Shown: positions 12,858 through 23,726 of the stretch, one piece after another
Position numbering within the stretch: position 1 is the first letter of the stretch
Layout: every line of letters starts with the position of its first letter
Assembly (NCBI RefSeq): GCF_019649055.1
Contig: NW_026570405.1
Location: forward strand, 113,119 to 177,118
Direction of reading: 5' to 3'
Source: Paramacrobiotus metropolitanus
Lineage: Eukaryota; Tardigrada; Eutardigrada; Parachela; Macrobiotidae
DNA length: 64,000 nt
Notes under the pieces: generated by a model
What the model was told of the DNA's origin: nothing
Database searches by the model: none
What the model saw: the letters and a program-made list of their open reading frames with translations, nothing else
Position numbers and translations under genes: made by a program

Positions 12858-12982
12858 CACTGTCAGTGCTATGATAACAGGTTTTATGTGCAGCGCAGGT
12901 TTTAAATTTGCGCGCTATGCAAGACATTTGCCATTAATTGCTGCGCTGCACAATAAAACCTGTTCGGATAGCACTGACAGTG
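12858..12982. repeat. 125-bp imperfect palindrome (hairpin, MITE-like)
   Basis: The left arm 12858-12898 begins CACTGTCAGTGCTAT. The right arm 12941-12982 ends ATAGCACTGACAGTG and is nearly its perfect reverse complement over about 41 bp, including the shared AACAGGTTTTAT block. The arms enclose a 42-base loop. No convincing target duplication flanks it. It lies inside the Polinton left arm and could be a small foldback insertion or a functional hairpin of the element. Confidence 0.85.
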
Positions 12983-12989
12983 TGTAACA

Positions 12990-15265
12990 GATGAACAGGG
13001 TGCTGCCGAAAATAACTTATTAAAGTAAGTTCAGTGGTTGCTTGATTAATTTCAAAGCCATACAAAACAGCTACCTTTACATTTGTAAGTCACCAGCAAA
13101 ATAATTAGAATATTCAACAAATAGGAAAAGATTCTCACTAAGTTTAAAACAGCAGACAAAGGTTGAACGTAATAGGACTTGCCAACACAAATTCCTTTAA
13201 AATAGTGATTCTCTTTTTCTAGTCTTACGTTGTACGCTTGAAAAACTGATTTAAAAAACGATGAAATCGTGAAATTTTGTACAGCTGCATAAAATAATAA
13301 AAGATCACGCAAAAGAGCGCAAATTACAGACGTACGGTCACAAGAGGCACGTTTTCCGGAATGTTAGCCAGAAGGGCATCCATGACGCAGATTTAACAAA
13401 AAAATTAACAAACAACAGAAAGAACACCAGAAAAACGATAAAACTTAAAAAAGAAGATGAAAAAAGTTCAGAGCAGGTAACTGGAGCGCGCACAAACCAG
13501 TTGGCGTTGACGGATTGAAAAAAAAACTCGCCGTCTGGCTGCTGCCACAGAAAATGAGAGCAAGTGTGCTTCTCAAGCGCGCTCATAATGAGAGCAGGAC
13601 TGCTATTGCGCGCGCTTAACCCTTATTGGATGACGGAAGTATGCGAAAGCCGGTAAGCCAGCCTTCTCCTTTATTTCGACGAAATCCAGGCAGGCAGCTC
13701 GGCCGTCACATGCTAGCAGGTAAGCGCTGCTGCTTGGCCGACACGGCGTTCCGACATCTACAGTCCAGGTCACACGTGCTAGCCGTAGCATACACTGCTA
13801 TACCTCGTGAGTCTCCAGACAATACTCCCTTTCCGCCACATATTATTTAGATAATTCGATACTTTTAATACCATAAAAAAGCCATGTAGAACTGCATATG
13901 GTTTCTTAGGTTTGCAGAACTATGTACGCACTCACTACGCAGTACCAACGTATATTCTGCAAATTTACATATGTATTTTACATATTAACATATGTATTAC
14001 ATTCTACAAATTTACACTATCACAGCGTAACACGTACTACAATTCCTCGTATTAGTGTGTAAACGCATTGGTGGTTTCACTGGAAGTTTAATGCTGCACT
14101 GTATTTATACACGGTAATTTGGAAAACGTACACCGGTACACGTGTACGTTAATTTTGACCGTTTGTTAAGGTATATTAAGTATGTACGTATTATGTACCT
14201 ACGTGAATGTGCGTAAATACAGCAGAACACTCAACTTCCAGCATTGCGTTTACACCAGCGGTACGTAGGAACAGTAAATACTGATATCATAAGAATTTGT
14301 TCATCGGAAATTCGAAAAATATACATACATATATATACATATTCGAACAGTTTAGTGTAGAATTAATTCGTCATTTTATAATTAAACTAAGCGACTTCCT
14401 TTCATACAACATCATTGCGGTTGCTATGTACTCCATGAAGTTATAGTCACACGGTAATTTATAAACTGCCGTTGATTTTTATACGAGTCTGACCCGTAAT
14501 TTCTAGCGCAGTAACACAGCGACAATACAGATAAATACCGGATTAACTCCGTACAATTACTTATGCTGTACATACAGTTGGCATCGCTGATACATACCGT
14601 ATTTCGAGCTCTCATATAAATTCGATATGAATTTATAAAATTAACCCTTTCGTCAATATTAATAATTGCTTTTAATGTTGAGACCAAGTACATACAGTGG
14701 GGTGAACACGTATTGTCTGTATTTGTACGTCTGGAATTACACAATAGGATTGTTTAAGATAGCGTCCGCGGTACGGTTTGCTGTGCGACCGGATTTCTTC
14801 ATCATACTATTGTAAACGCGTCAAGTCGGGCTTATAAGGGTCTGTGCGAGCCGGTTCGGATGACAGGCACAAATGAAAACTGCTAAGTATCCAAATATAC
14901 GTGATACCGCTGATACACTAATCTCCTTACTACGGTGCGTCACGCCATACTGTTTAAACACCTAGCATGCATTGGGCTACTTATTGCACCCTGAATAGCT
15001 TGATAGGTGTAATCGAAACTGCGGAGCGCATTTAGGCGTTGCTTTAGATGCAGCGTTTTGTCACAGCGCTTGGTACGTTAAATTGCCAGACAGATTCGTA
15101 CAGCTTCTTATGAGGGCATTTTGTTGTAAACCAGTGTGAAACTACGTTTATTACGGCCAGTATATTTTATTCAACGGTCTGGGCTCGGACCTCACAAAAT
15201 AGCCTCACTAACGTTACGAACGGATTCTGCGCACGTAATGCATCGTCACAACTTTGTTGGTTTGT
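12990..15265. other. AT-rich left-arm region, no supported gene
   Basis: Minus-strand frames at 13052-13312 and 13338-13586 are hydrophobic and Phe/Leu-rich, as expected by chance in A/T-rich DNA. A frame at 14424-14744 has no recognisable domain. Short ATAC/ATAT-rich words occur near 14320-14345. I see no gene here. Confidence 0.4.
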
Positions 15266-15327
15266 TTTGCACACGGTGTGACATCATCAGGTATGACATC
15301 ATCGCTGATATCATCACTGACATCATC
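15266..15327. promoter_or_regulatory. Composite motif 1 plus GACATCATC cluster
   Basis: TTTGCACACGGT at 15266-15277 is followed one base later by TGACATCAT (15279-15287). Three more close copies of the GAYATCATC word follow within 40 bp. TGACATCA resembles an ATF/CREB-type site. The same pair of words recurs at 15842-15870 and 17097-17126, which is why I treat it as a possible cis-element of this Polinton. Confidence 0.4.
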
Positions 15328-15392
15328 GCTAAGTAAATAACAATCTAGCAAATAGACTAAGTAAGTTATAGGTAAAGTAAGTTTGCGACTGA

Positions 15393-15393
15393 A

Positions 15394-15438
<45 letters not shown>

Positions 15439-15451
15439 TCTTCTAACTAAC

Positions 15452-15490
<39 letters not shown>

Positions 15491-15507
15491 AACTAACCAA
15501 CTAACTT

Positions 15508-15563
<56 letters not shown>

Positions 15564-15586
15564 ACTAACTAACTAACTTCTTCTTC

Positions 15587-15621
<35 letters not shown>

Positions 15622-15622
15622 C
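15393..15622. repeat. (CTAA)n microsatellite
   Basis: About 230 bp of almost pure CTAA/TAAC tetranucleotide repeat, interrupted several times by CTTCTT or a missing base. It is tetrameric, not TTAGG or TTAGGC, so it is not one of the common arthropod or nematode telomere repeats. Confidence 0.97.
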
Positions 15623-15841
15623 TACATTATGTCATCTTCGAATTATTTTTCGCACAGTTGCTAACTCTTTGTATCGACGACATCATGTTTTGATATTCTG
15701 TACACGTTACTTCGAAGCTCTTCTTGAAAGCGGACTTACTATCTTGTTTACACGTTACTATATTGTTACATCATCGATGATATCATAGGTACTGATCTGC
15801 ACGACCCGTGTCTACGTCATGACTACTCGCCAATTTTAATT

Positions 15842-15870
15842 TTTGCACACGGTTCTAACAATGACATCAT
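15842..15870. promoter_or_regulatory. Composite motif 2
   Basis: TTTGCACACGGT (15842-15853) and TGACATCAT (15862-15870) are separated by 8 bp, in the same order and orientation as motif 1. It lies between the CTAA array and the 3' end of the minus-strand gene that begins at 16829. Confidence 0.4.
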
Positions 15871-15906
15871 CATAAACCAAAGCACTGACTGAAAGAGTAA
15901 TACTAA

Positions 15907-15932
15907 TTATAATAATAATAATAATAATAATT
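15907..15932. repeat. (ATA)n microsatellite
   Basis: About eight consecutive ATA/TAA units. Confidence 0.9.
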
Positions 15933-16066
15933 CAAAATTACACAAAGAACATTGTGTTACTGCACTATCTGCATACTTTCCAGCATAGCTTCAACAGAAC
16001 GAACACTAGTGAAATCGTACTCACTGTATGTTGACAAAATTCGAAACAGTTCGCCTCGCAAGTCCG

Positions 16067-16829
16067 TCATGACGACTTTGTCATGTCGCAGCGAGCGAAC
16101 GGTGGCACGAGCGTGTTCTTGGTGTAATCATTGAGGACGCTAAGGATTCGGCTCATCATCTGACCCTCCAAATCCTGTGGCATAGGCAACTTTGGCGAGC
16201 TGAACACCGCAAACCTCCGAAGCAACCCGCCAACATCCAGTTCCTGCAGGTCGCGGATAGTTGTCATGTTGAAACGTGAACGGTGCGTGGGCAGTCCGTC
16301 AACATCATGGGACTTGTACCGGTCGACTTGGACGTAATCTCGGCTTCCAAGGTCCACCCATTTGGCACGGAGGTCCCCGCTAAAACTGTGAACGTAGGAC
16401 GATCTTGGATGGGAACCTTTTCCGCGTTGCCGTTCGTTTCGGATTCTGAAGGCGAGATCCATCCGACACTTCGTGGAGGACAGGTAAGAGAACACCTCAA
16501 ACATCTCTTTTACCGTCCAAACAGCAACCCGTGCATTACGTGCCGAAAACCACGACATAGGCTTCTGACTTGACGACAAAGCGCGCAAGGCCTAAATGGA
16601 ACTCGATCTGCCCAGGATCGGGTAAAGACAACGCTGGTGAGATTGTAGGATTAGGGATGCTGATAACTGGCGCAAAGGAGTCAGTCTGTCCAGGAATCAG
16701 TAGCGCTGGGGAAACCGTGGGGTTAGGAATACTGATGACCGGCGCACTGAGGTTGTCGTACACTCTGTCTGCCTCTAGTGACTTAAACAGTTTATCAATA
16801 TCGTCAAAAAGCTCTTCGTTAGAGGCCAT
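16067..16829 (-). CDS. Unrecognised Polinton left-arm protein with internal repeat, frameshifted
   Basis: The minus-strand frame starts MASNEELFDDIDKLFKSLEA at 16829. It contains a tandem repeat of APVISIPNPT(V/I)SPAL about 28 residues apart and runs to 16536. Around 16550-16590 the reading passes into a second frame (VAVWTVKEMFEVFSYLSS...) that continues to a stop at 16067, giving roughly 250 residues. The N-terminus is acidic and helical-looking; the C-terminal half is mixed alpha/beta-like without a domain I know. It is divergent from the DNA polymerase, whose frame begins 570 bp away. Composite motif 3 lies in the shared upstream region, so the two may be co-regulated. Confidence 0.5.
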
Positions 16830-17096
16830 CTTAGAAGTGAATTGGAACTCAGATTTGGATCAACTAATTTCGCCTTCGGTCGTTCTCTTCCTCGAAGCCT
16901 TAATGATTTCGTCGGAGAAGACGCAAGGCGGAGCTCTAGTTGTGCTGCAGGCTTGCTGATTGGGCATCGAGCGGTAGGCGGAGCTTTGCTTGTGACTTAC
17001 GCCATTCCATTGGTTACGGAGAGTTGGGGGCGGGCCACAAATGTGTTGCCAGTGATTCAATTGGTCGAAAAAAACTGATCTGATCGATGACGTGGG

Positions 17097-17126
17097 TTTG
17101 CACACGGTCTCATAGTATGACATCAT
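17097..17126. promoter_or_regulatory. Composite motif 3, between two divergent genes
   Basis: TTTGCACACGGT (17097-17108) and TGACATCAT (17118-17126) recur with 9-bp spacing. The site lies about 270 bp upstream of the minus-strand gene start (16829) and about 270 bp upstream of the polymerase frame (17398). This is the position expected of a bidirectional promoter element. Confidence 0.45.
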
Positions 17127-17397
17127 TTGACTTAGACTGACAGCCCAGTTAAGAAACCGGATCGGAACCGAATACTTGGATCAAGCAAAATAGTTGTCAT
17201 TCAGTTGCGGTTCGGTTACGGCCAACACGAACCGATCAACTGACAAAATAAAATAAAAAAACTGGCAACCAGTAGTTTGGAACCTGTGTATAGAAATTGC
17301 ATACTTACCTGCACTACCACTGCGCTACGTTACCAATTTTAAAATCTACCGCTCAGCTTTCATACTGGGAGTCCTTTGGCGCCTGGGTGCCTCGAGT

Positions 17398-20300
17398 ATG
17401 TCACATTTTATCGATTGTGCTTTTCAGAAAGCTCAATTGCAGTTTGTGCTTTTTGTACCTCACAAAACGCCAGGATTGGCGCTTTACCAAGGGCGACAGA
17501 CCCTCAGTTCTAGTTTTAGCATTTACTGTCAACATCGATTTTTCGAAAAAATGGTTGAGTACGAGTTTTCTCAAGGCATGCTTGATGCTATGGCTCAAGT
17601 TGCGGCCATGGACGATATAGTGTTTGATGATTCTGATAACGCTAGTTATCCTGACTTGGATAATCCGGACTGGAACATGCAGCTGGGTGGAGGCTTGCCG
17701 GATAATATTGGTGATCTGGTGTCAGTCGTTCCAGAATCCCGCCGTTATTCTGCCAAGTATGGCCTGACTTTCGAGAATTATCGCGTGACCGTTCAGGACC
17801 TTCAGCATCTTGACCATTCATTTATTCCGGTGGCTATATCGGCTATCCTGCAGGATGTCCTGGATAATGTGCTCCGTGATGTGCCGGATCAGTCCATTGT
17901 TCGACTGCGGATCGAGCAAGATTCTCTGCGATATCCTATTTGGACTCCTCCAATGAACAAATCTGAGCTTTCTGTTCAACGCTGGATGGCGGAAGTCAAA
18001 CGCGTACTACAGTCGAACGAAACCTTCTCTTTGAATGAATCCTTCTTCATCCTGGTCCAGTACACCAAGATTCCTTCGGGTCAGTGCCTTAGGAATGTTC
18101 CGCAGTTGCTAAAAAACAAGCTGATCAAGATGCAGTGCGTCGTTCAAGTCAAGAATACTATGGACAACACCTGTCTAGCTCGCGCTATGGTCATTGCTAA
18201 AGCTTATGCTGATGAAGATCCTGCCTTATGCAAGAAATTACGCCAACAGAAGGCTGCTCAAACGGATGCTGCGTACGCCCTTATTCGTCGTGCAGATCTT
18301 CCCATTCGGGAATTCAGTATTCAGGATATCCCAGCATTCGAGAGGGTAAGTCACTGCTTGAAACCGTCCCGATTTTTTTTGAAACTGATCAAAATTACAG
18401 GCTCTGCAGGATTACCAAATCATTGTGGTCAGCGTTGAGCACTTAAACAGTATAATTTATAAAGGCAACGATAAAACAAAAAAATTTTATTATTGAACCA
18501 CAACCGCCATTTTGACGTTATTACTTCGTTTCCGGCATGGTTTAATCGCAGCTACTGGTGTTTTAAATGTGATAAAGGATATAATAACCGTGCTGCTCAT
18601 TTTTGCAAAGTGACCTGTGGTCTTTGTTTTCGTAATGATTGCGATATGGACACAAACAATAAGATCGTTTGTGTTGACTGTAAGCGAACGTTTTGGGTCA
18701 AGCATGTTTTGATACTCATAAGCTGGGTGCCGGCAAGACCAAAGGCAGCCATAAGCGCCAGTCTTTGTGCGGCTCAATTTTCTTTTGTACGTCTTGCAAA
18801 CATACTGTATCATTGCTCAAACGTGACCACCGGAATACGCATACCTGTGGCGAAGTGCGCTGCAAGTTTTGCCACCTGTTTGCATTACCGGGAACCCATA
18901 AATGCTATATGAAGACCCATAAGATGGTTGATGCGGAGCGGGCGCGTTGTGATGCCGCAAGATTTCTGTACTTCGACTTCGAGACCTACGTATCGAGAAC
19001 CAAAGAGCTCGTGCCAAATCTGGCGGTATGTATACTGTGCTGTAGAGTCGTAGCTGCTTGATACCAGTCAGGTTCTTTTTAGATTCTTCAATACGACGAC
19101 GGTACGGAACGGAGGTTTCCTTCTGATTCTGAAACGTTTGGTGGGGACGTGACGGATTCCTGTGCAAGTTCATATTTCAACAGGAACATAAAGGCTTTTA
19201 CGTCATTGCTCACAACATGAGGGTAATACTACGCTCGCTTTGTCATTACCGGTATTGAATTTTGGTTTTGGGTGTACAGGGATTTGATGGGTATTTTATT
19301 ATTCGGTGGCTCCTGAACAACGGTATTAACCCACGCGTCATCATGAACGGCGGTAAGATCATGTCCATGGAGGTCGAAGAGTACCAGATACACTTTCGGG
19401 ACAGCTACAACTACAACCCACAAAGCCTGGCAAAGTGGCCGGAAACCTTTGGTTTCGAAGGATTGAACAAAGGTACCTTCCCACACCGTTTCAACCGACC
19501 CGAGAACTGGAACCGAACCACTGAATTTCCTCCGCTTGCTGACTACGGCTTCGATTCTATGTTGGAGAAAGATAGACCAGCTTTTCAGTTGTGGTACGAT
19601 ACCGAACGGGCGGCTAAGGGCAACCGGTTTGTCTTCCGGAATGAAATCACCGAGTACTGTAGTATGGACGTAACCGTATTGCGGAAGTGTTGCCAACAGT
19701 TCCGGTCAATCTTTATGGACATTAGTGGTGGAATGTGCCCATTTGTCTGCGCGACAACTATTGCCGGACTTTGTAACCTGTACTGGCGGACGAAATTCTT
19801 GATGCCGAACCGGATCGCTCTGATTCCACGGTCAGGCTTTTACCGTAACCGACCTCAGTCTGCCAAAGCGCTTAAATGGCTGCAGTGGATGGCTCAAGAA
19901 ATCCAGGATTCGGACATTCAGTACCGGACACCGGACGGGAACGAGCACAAGATCGGCCCGTACTACGTTGATGGATACTGTCATCGAACCGGGACCGTGT
20001 TTGAGTTCTACGGATGCTGGTAGGCATATATTTTAAATTGTTAGTCTATTATAAAATTTCAATCTTTGTCTCAGGTTTCACGGTTGTCCCAAGTGCACTA
20101 ACCCAGACACCGTTCATCCATTTCGCGACCTACCCATGAAAGAGATCTTCGCTGAAACCATGCACCGAGAGGAGTTCCTCAAAATGACGGGCACCCAGTG
20201 ACATCAATTTGGGAACACGACTACGACGATCGCTGCAAAAGTGATGCTGACTTCCGAGCTTTTGTTAACGGTGTTTCAGTCCACGAACCCATCAACCCGA

Positions 20301-21726
20301 GAGATGCCTTCTACGGAGGCCGAACTAATGCCGCTCGACTGCACCACACAGTGGCGAACGGAGAGCAGATTCGGTACTATGACGTATGCAGCGAATATCC
20401 TTCGTCAACAAGAACAAACGCTACCCCGTTGGTCATCCCAAGATTATAACCAAAGACTTCAAAGATGCCAGAGAATACTTCGGCCTTATCAGTTGTGAAA
20501 TCCTTCCCCCGCCGGACTTGTATTTACCGGTGTTGCCGTACCGAAGCCACGGAAAACTAACGTTTCCCCTGTGCCGCACATGTGTCGAGCTTCAGCGAAA
20601 CTCAAAATGCTGTCACACTCCCGAAGAACGGAAACTTTGTGGTACGTGGTGCACTCCAGAGGTCATGGCTGCCCTGGACCGAGGGTATACGATTGTGAAC
20701 ATCTTAGAAGTTTGGCACTTCAGCGATTACGAAGACCACCTGTTTGCCAATTACGTGAACACGTTCCTCAAGATGAAGACGGAGGCAAGTGGTTGGCCTG
20801 GTGATGTGACGACGGAGGCTGACAAAGCACTCTACATTGAAGAATACAAGGCCAAAGAAGGCATTACTCTGGACCCCACCAAGATTGCCCTTAATCCCGG
20901 ACTTAGAGCTCTTGCAAAACTGTGTCTTAACAGCTTTTGGGGTCGTCTCGGTATGCAAGACAACAAGCCGACTACGAAGCACGTCACAAAGCCGGAGGAG
21001 TTCTACGACATGCTACTATCGGGAAAACACCACGTTTCTTCTTTTGACCTTATGAACGACGACGTCATTCAGGTGACGTATCGGATGGAGGAAGGTTTCG
21101 TGGAGCCTAATCCACATACGAGTGTCGTACTGGCCGCGTAAGTACACGTCCAAGTTGAAAGTACTCGTATCTTATTATTGCTACTTTCAGTTTTACAACA
21201 TGCTGGGCTCGCCTTCATTTGTATGGATATATGGAGCAAGTAGGACGAGATCTGCTCTATTTTGACACGGACTCCATTATCTTCGTCCATCGTCCTGGCG
21301 GAAATGCACCAGTTACAGGGAAGTTTTGGGCGACCTTACAGATGAGTTGAAACCCGGCCAATATATTCGGGAATTCGTCTCACTAGGTAACTAGGACTTC
21401 ACCTGCGGAAATTGTCATGACCTTTAATGTTTTGCTTGCAGGGCCAAAATCTTATGCCTATCAAACGAATGACTTGAAAACGGTCGTCAAAGTTAAAGGT
21501 TTTACCATCAATGGACAGACGCAGAAGATCCTTAATTTTGAAAATATGTTAAACATGCTCGGTAGCTCAGACGCTGTAACTGTAAGTTATCCTAACGCCA
21601 TTCAACGCAGCAAACGTAAATTCTCGTTGATTGAAGCGGATCTCTAAAAAATTTCGAATGACTTACGATAAGCGCCGAATTATGGGCAACTGGAACACGT
21701 TGCCTTTTGGTTACTGCAGTGAGTAA
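17398..21726 (+). CDS. polB: Protein-primed family B DNA polymerase with six mini-introns, frameshifted
   Basis: This is the replicative polymerase of the element. The N-terminal part (to 18345) resembles Polinton/adintovirus polymerase N-termini (PSGQCLRN, DNTCLARAMVIAKAYADED). Cysteine pairs follow (CFKCDKGY, CGLCFRN, CVDCKRTF), then the exonuclease box YFDFETYV (about 18970), HNM-GFDGYF, the polymerase box YYDVCSEYP (20380), LCLNSFWGRLG (20925) and the catalytic YFDTDS (21258). It ends at TAA 21724. Introns are inferred where conserved frames are split at GT..AG: 18346-18400, 19026-19082, 19223-19279, 20020-20074, 21138-21190 and 21387-21441 (53-57 bp). One-base frame changes remain near 18692, 19150, 20197, 20398, 21315 and 21640. 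They are either sequencing errors or decay. The start could be the Met at 17551 instead. Confidence 0.93.
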
Positions 21727-21741
21727 ATTTCGGCATTGTTC

Positions 21742-21987
21742 TTATCCGATTCCTTTCTGCATTGTATCGTTACTAAATTTGTGCAATAAAACAATTACTT
21801 CCGTCACATTGTTTGTTTGGTTTCCGTCCCACAAGAACAATTGTTCGCGGATCTGACGAATACATAATAACGTCACGATAGATAGGAATATAAACATTCC
21901 TTGAACAGCCATACAGACTCTAGTGAACCTGTTCTCGATTCTCAATATTCTTAGTTGCCGATCCATTTCTGAAATTATGAAGAACAC
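21742..21987 (-). CDS. Small single-pass membrane protein, unknown
   Basis: An 81-codon minus-strand frame (Met at 21987, or MDRQLRILRIENRF at 21966) has a basic N-terminus, a hydrophobic segment (MFIFLSIVTLLCI) and a C-terminal part with NQT and NVT glycosylation-like sites. It lies in the otherwise empty gap between polymerase and ATPase, on the opposite strand, and is not a shadow of another gene. This looks like a small type II or III membrane protein. No homologue is known to me. The AT-rich context means chance cannot be excluded. Confidence 0.4.
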   Translation of the reverse strand: MFFIISEMDRQLRILRIENRFTRVCMAVQGMFIFLSIVTLLCIRQIREQLFLWDGNQTNNVTEVIVLLHKFSNDTMQKGIG

Positions 21988-22262
21988 TAATGAGAACTCT
22001 CTGGAGTTTTAGTTAAACGTATCTCGATGCTCACTTAAATAGCTTGCATCTTCAAAAAATAATTCTGTTAAAATTGATAGAGCAAAAATTACTAAAACAA
22101 TAGAATTAGTTGCTGTACTTATGTTTTCTACAAGAAAAAATGCTAAAAGAAAGTTGAAATTTTGTGGAATTTACTCGATCAAATTTAGCACTTAATGGTT
22201 TCTAGGAATTTTTAAACATTGATATCATGGCCTTAGGCTATTTAAGTTAAGTAGTTGCTGTT
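21988..22262. other. AT-rich intergenic gap
   Basis: Nothing recognisable. It probably contains the promoter of the ATPase-to-protease gene block, but no specific element stands out. Confidence 0.35.
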
Positions 22263-22943
22263 ATGTTTAGCAACATGTGTAGTATTCAAGATTTTGACTG
22301 CCGTTTCCGGTTACCCGCTGGCATTGTGGTTGCCGGACCAACAATGAGCGGTAAGACACAGTTTGTTTTTCAGTTGTTACTAAAGAAGGAAGTTATGTTT
22401 GACAATGTTCCACAAAAAATAGTTTATTGTTACGGGAATGGCAGGACGCATTTGATGGACTGGGCGAACAGATTGAATTTATCAAAGGGTGGAGCCAGTG
22501 TTGGACAACGAAGAATTCTTTGACAGACGGATACCCACGCTGCTTATCATCGACGACTTAGCCATGGCGGTGAGTACAGACCCACGAAGCAGTAAACTGT
22601 TTACTCAGGGCATTCATCATCGCAATCTATCGGTAGTATTGATTCTGCAAAATTTGTATCGTCAAGGTAAGTCTATGCGTGACATCGCGTTGAACGCACA
22701 ATATCTGGTACTGTTCAAAACGTGCGAGATACAGGGCAAATAAATGTTTTGGCGCGACAAATGGGACTGCCACATTTACCAGAAGCATACAGGAAGGTAA
22801 CATCGGAACCGTATCAACCGTTAATCGTGGATATGCGTCCCAGCAGCAAAGACTATTTAAGGGTGAGATCACACATTTTTCCGGACGATCTTACAAGAAT
22901 ATATGTGAAACGAAACACAGCAGTACCATGTCGGAACGGGTAA
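22263..22943 (+). CDS. FtsK/HerA-type genome-packaging ATPase, frameshifted
   Basis: The N-terminus MFSNMCSIQDFDCRFRLPAG leads into the Walker A loop VVAGPTMSGKTQ (residues ~24-35). The Walker B strand LLIIDDLAMAV follows in the next frame (22537-22570), then the sensor-like VVLILQNLY and a conserved C-terminal part (RDTGQINVLARQMG). The family packages DNA into capsids of the adenovirus/PRD1 lineage. The reading frame changes near 22467, 22493 and 22718, each explicable by one missing base (in GGGC, in an AG context and in an A-run). About 225 residues is normal for the family. Its end overlaps the next gene by 16 bp. Confidence 0.92.
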
Positions 22944-23254
22944 AAAAAGCGGCACCATTTGTGCTGACGCTAAAATCACTGAAGCCGAAACAACGAAAAG
23001 TGCTGCTCAGTTACGCTACGAAAGACCAAATACGCGCCATTGAGGAAATTGCCTTGAATATCGTAAAGAACACCACACCAATTTCCTCAGAGTACTTGGA
23101 AATATGCAAACGCCATCGAAAACCATTGAAGCTATTGGCATTAAAGCGATACCCCATTAAAGCTAAGCGTGAAATTTTGCAGCAAGGAGGATTTATTGGA
23201 GCCATATTACCTGTCATAGCAAGTTTAGTGGGATCGCTTATCGCAAATGGATGA
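22928..23254 (+). CDS. pX-like virion core protein
   Basis: An intact 108-residue frame. The N-terminal two thirds are basic (Lys/Arg-rich helices) and the C-terminus is a hydrophobic Gly-rich segment, GGFIGAILPVIASLVGSLI. Adenovirus pX and its Polinton counterparts share this layout: a basic DNA-binding part followed by a GGF-type hydrophobic tail. The likely role is genome condensation or capsid association. It overlaps both the ATPase (16 bp) and the following gene (8 bp). The assignment rests on architecture and position rather than on strong sequence identity. Confidence 0.75.
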   Translation: MSERVKKAAPFVLTLKSLKPKQRKVLLSYATKDQIRAIEEIALNIVKNTTPISSEYLEICKRHRKPLKLLALKRYPIKAKREILQQGGFIGAILPVIASLVGSLIANG

Positions 23255-23724
23255 ATATTTTATTGTTCCAAAACATAAAATGTCGGAGCGTGCTGCGGAA
23301 ATTCAGATAAACAAGGAACCGCCAGAAGCCGTAGAAGTGCTGTCGCTCGATAATCTTACTGCAAAAATTCTTAAAAGAGGCGATATAAGTGACTGGGAAA
23401 AAGCGGAACTATTAAGATCTACCTTAGAACGGTTTTAGCACTTAAACCTCAAGCATTTGAAGAGCCCGTTGTCAAGCCACCGCCACCGGTTCTTTCCAAT
23501 ACAAAAGCGGTACCGGCACCCCGAAACCGAGAAAATCAAAAGGCTAGCGCTCCACCCCGGAAACACCAACAGAGTTGTCGCCTGAAATTCCTATACGAAC
23601 ACCGTCAACAGTAAAGAAAAGATCCAACAATCGCTACACGCCGTTTACACCATATGTTAGCACGCGGACTAAACGTCAACCAAACCGCTACGCTGACCAG
23701 TTTGGTGGTTGGATTTGCATTTAA
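23247..23724 (+). CDS. Proline-rich Polinton protein of unknown role, frameshifted
   Basis: The start MDEYFIVPKHKMSERAAEIQ is followed by an acidic helical region. After a frame change near 23430 comes a proline-rich linker (EEPVVKPPPPVLSN). After another change near 23565 come SPEIPIRTPSTVKKRSNN and a basic tail ending ADQFGGWICI before TAA 23722-23724, about 158 residues in all. Polintons often carry a protein with this order (conserved N-terminus, Pro/Arg-rich tail) next to pX and integrase. No biochemical role is known to me. It starts inside the pX gene and stops 2 bp before the integrase start chosen here. Confidence 0.6.
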
Positions 23725-23726
23725 GG

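Noticed and set aside
12347-12987. Plus-strand Ser/Thr-rich and Arg/His-rich frames
   Set aside because: They are shadows of the acidic minus-strand low-complexity gene and of the hairpin.
13052-13586. Two hydrophobic minus-strand frames as membrane proteins
   Set aside because: Phe/Leu/Lys-rich frames are expected by chance in this A/T-rich DNA, with no conservation or start context to support them.
15393-15622. Telomeric repeat
   Set aside because: The unit is four bases (CTAA), not TTAGG, TTAGGC or TTAGGG, and it is internal to the Polinton.
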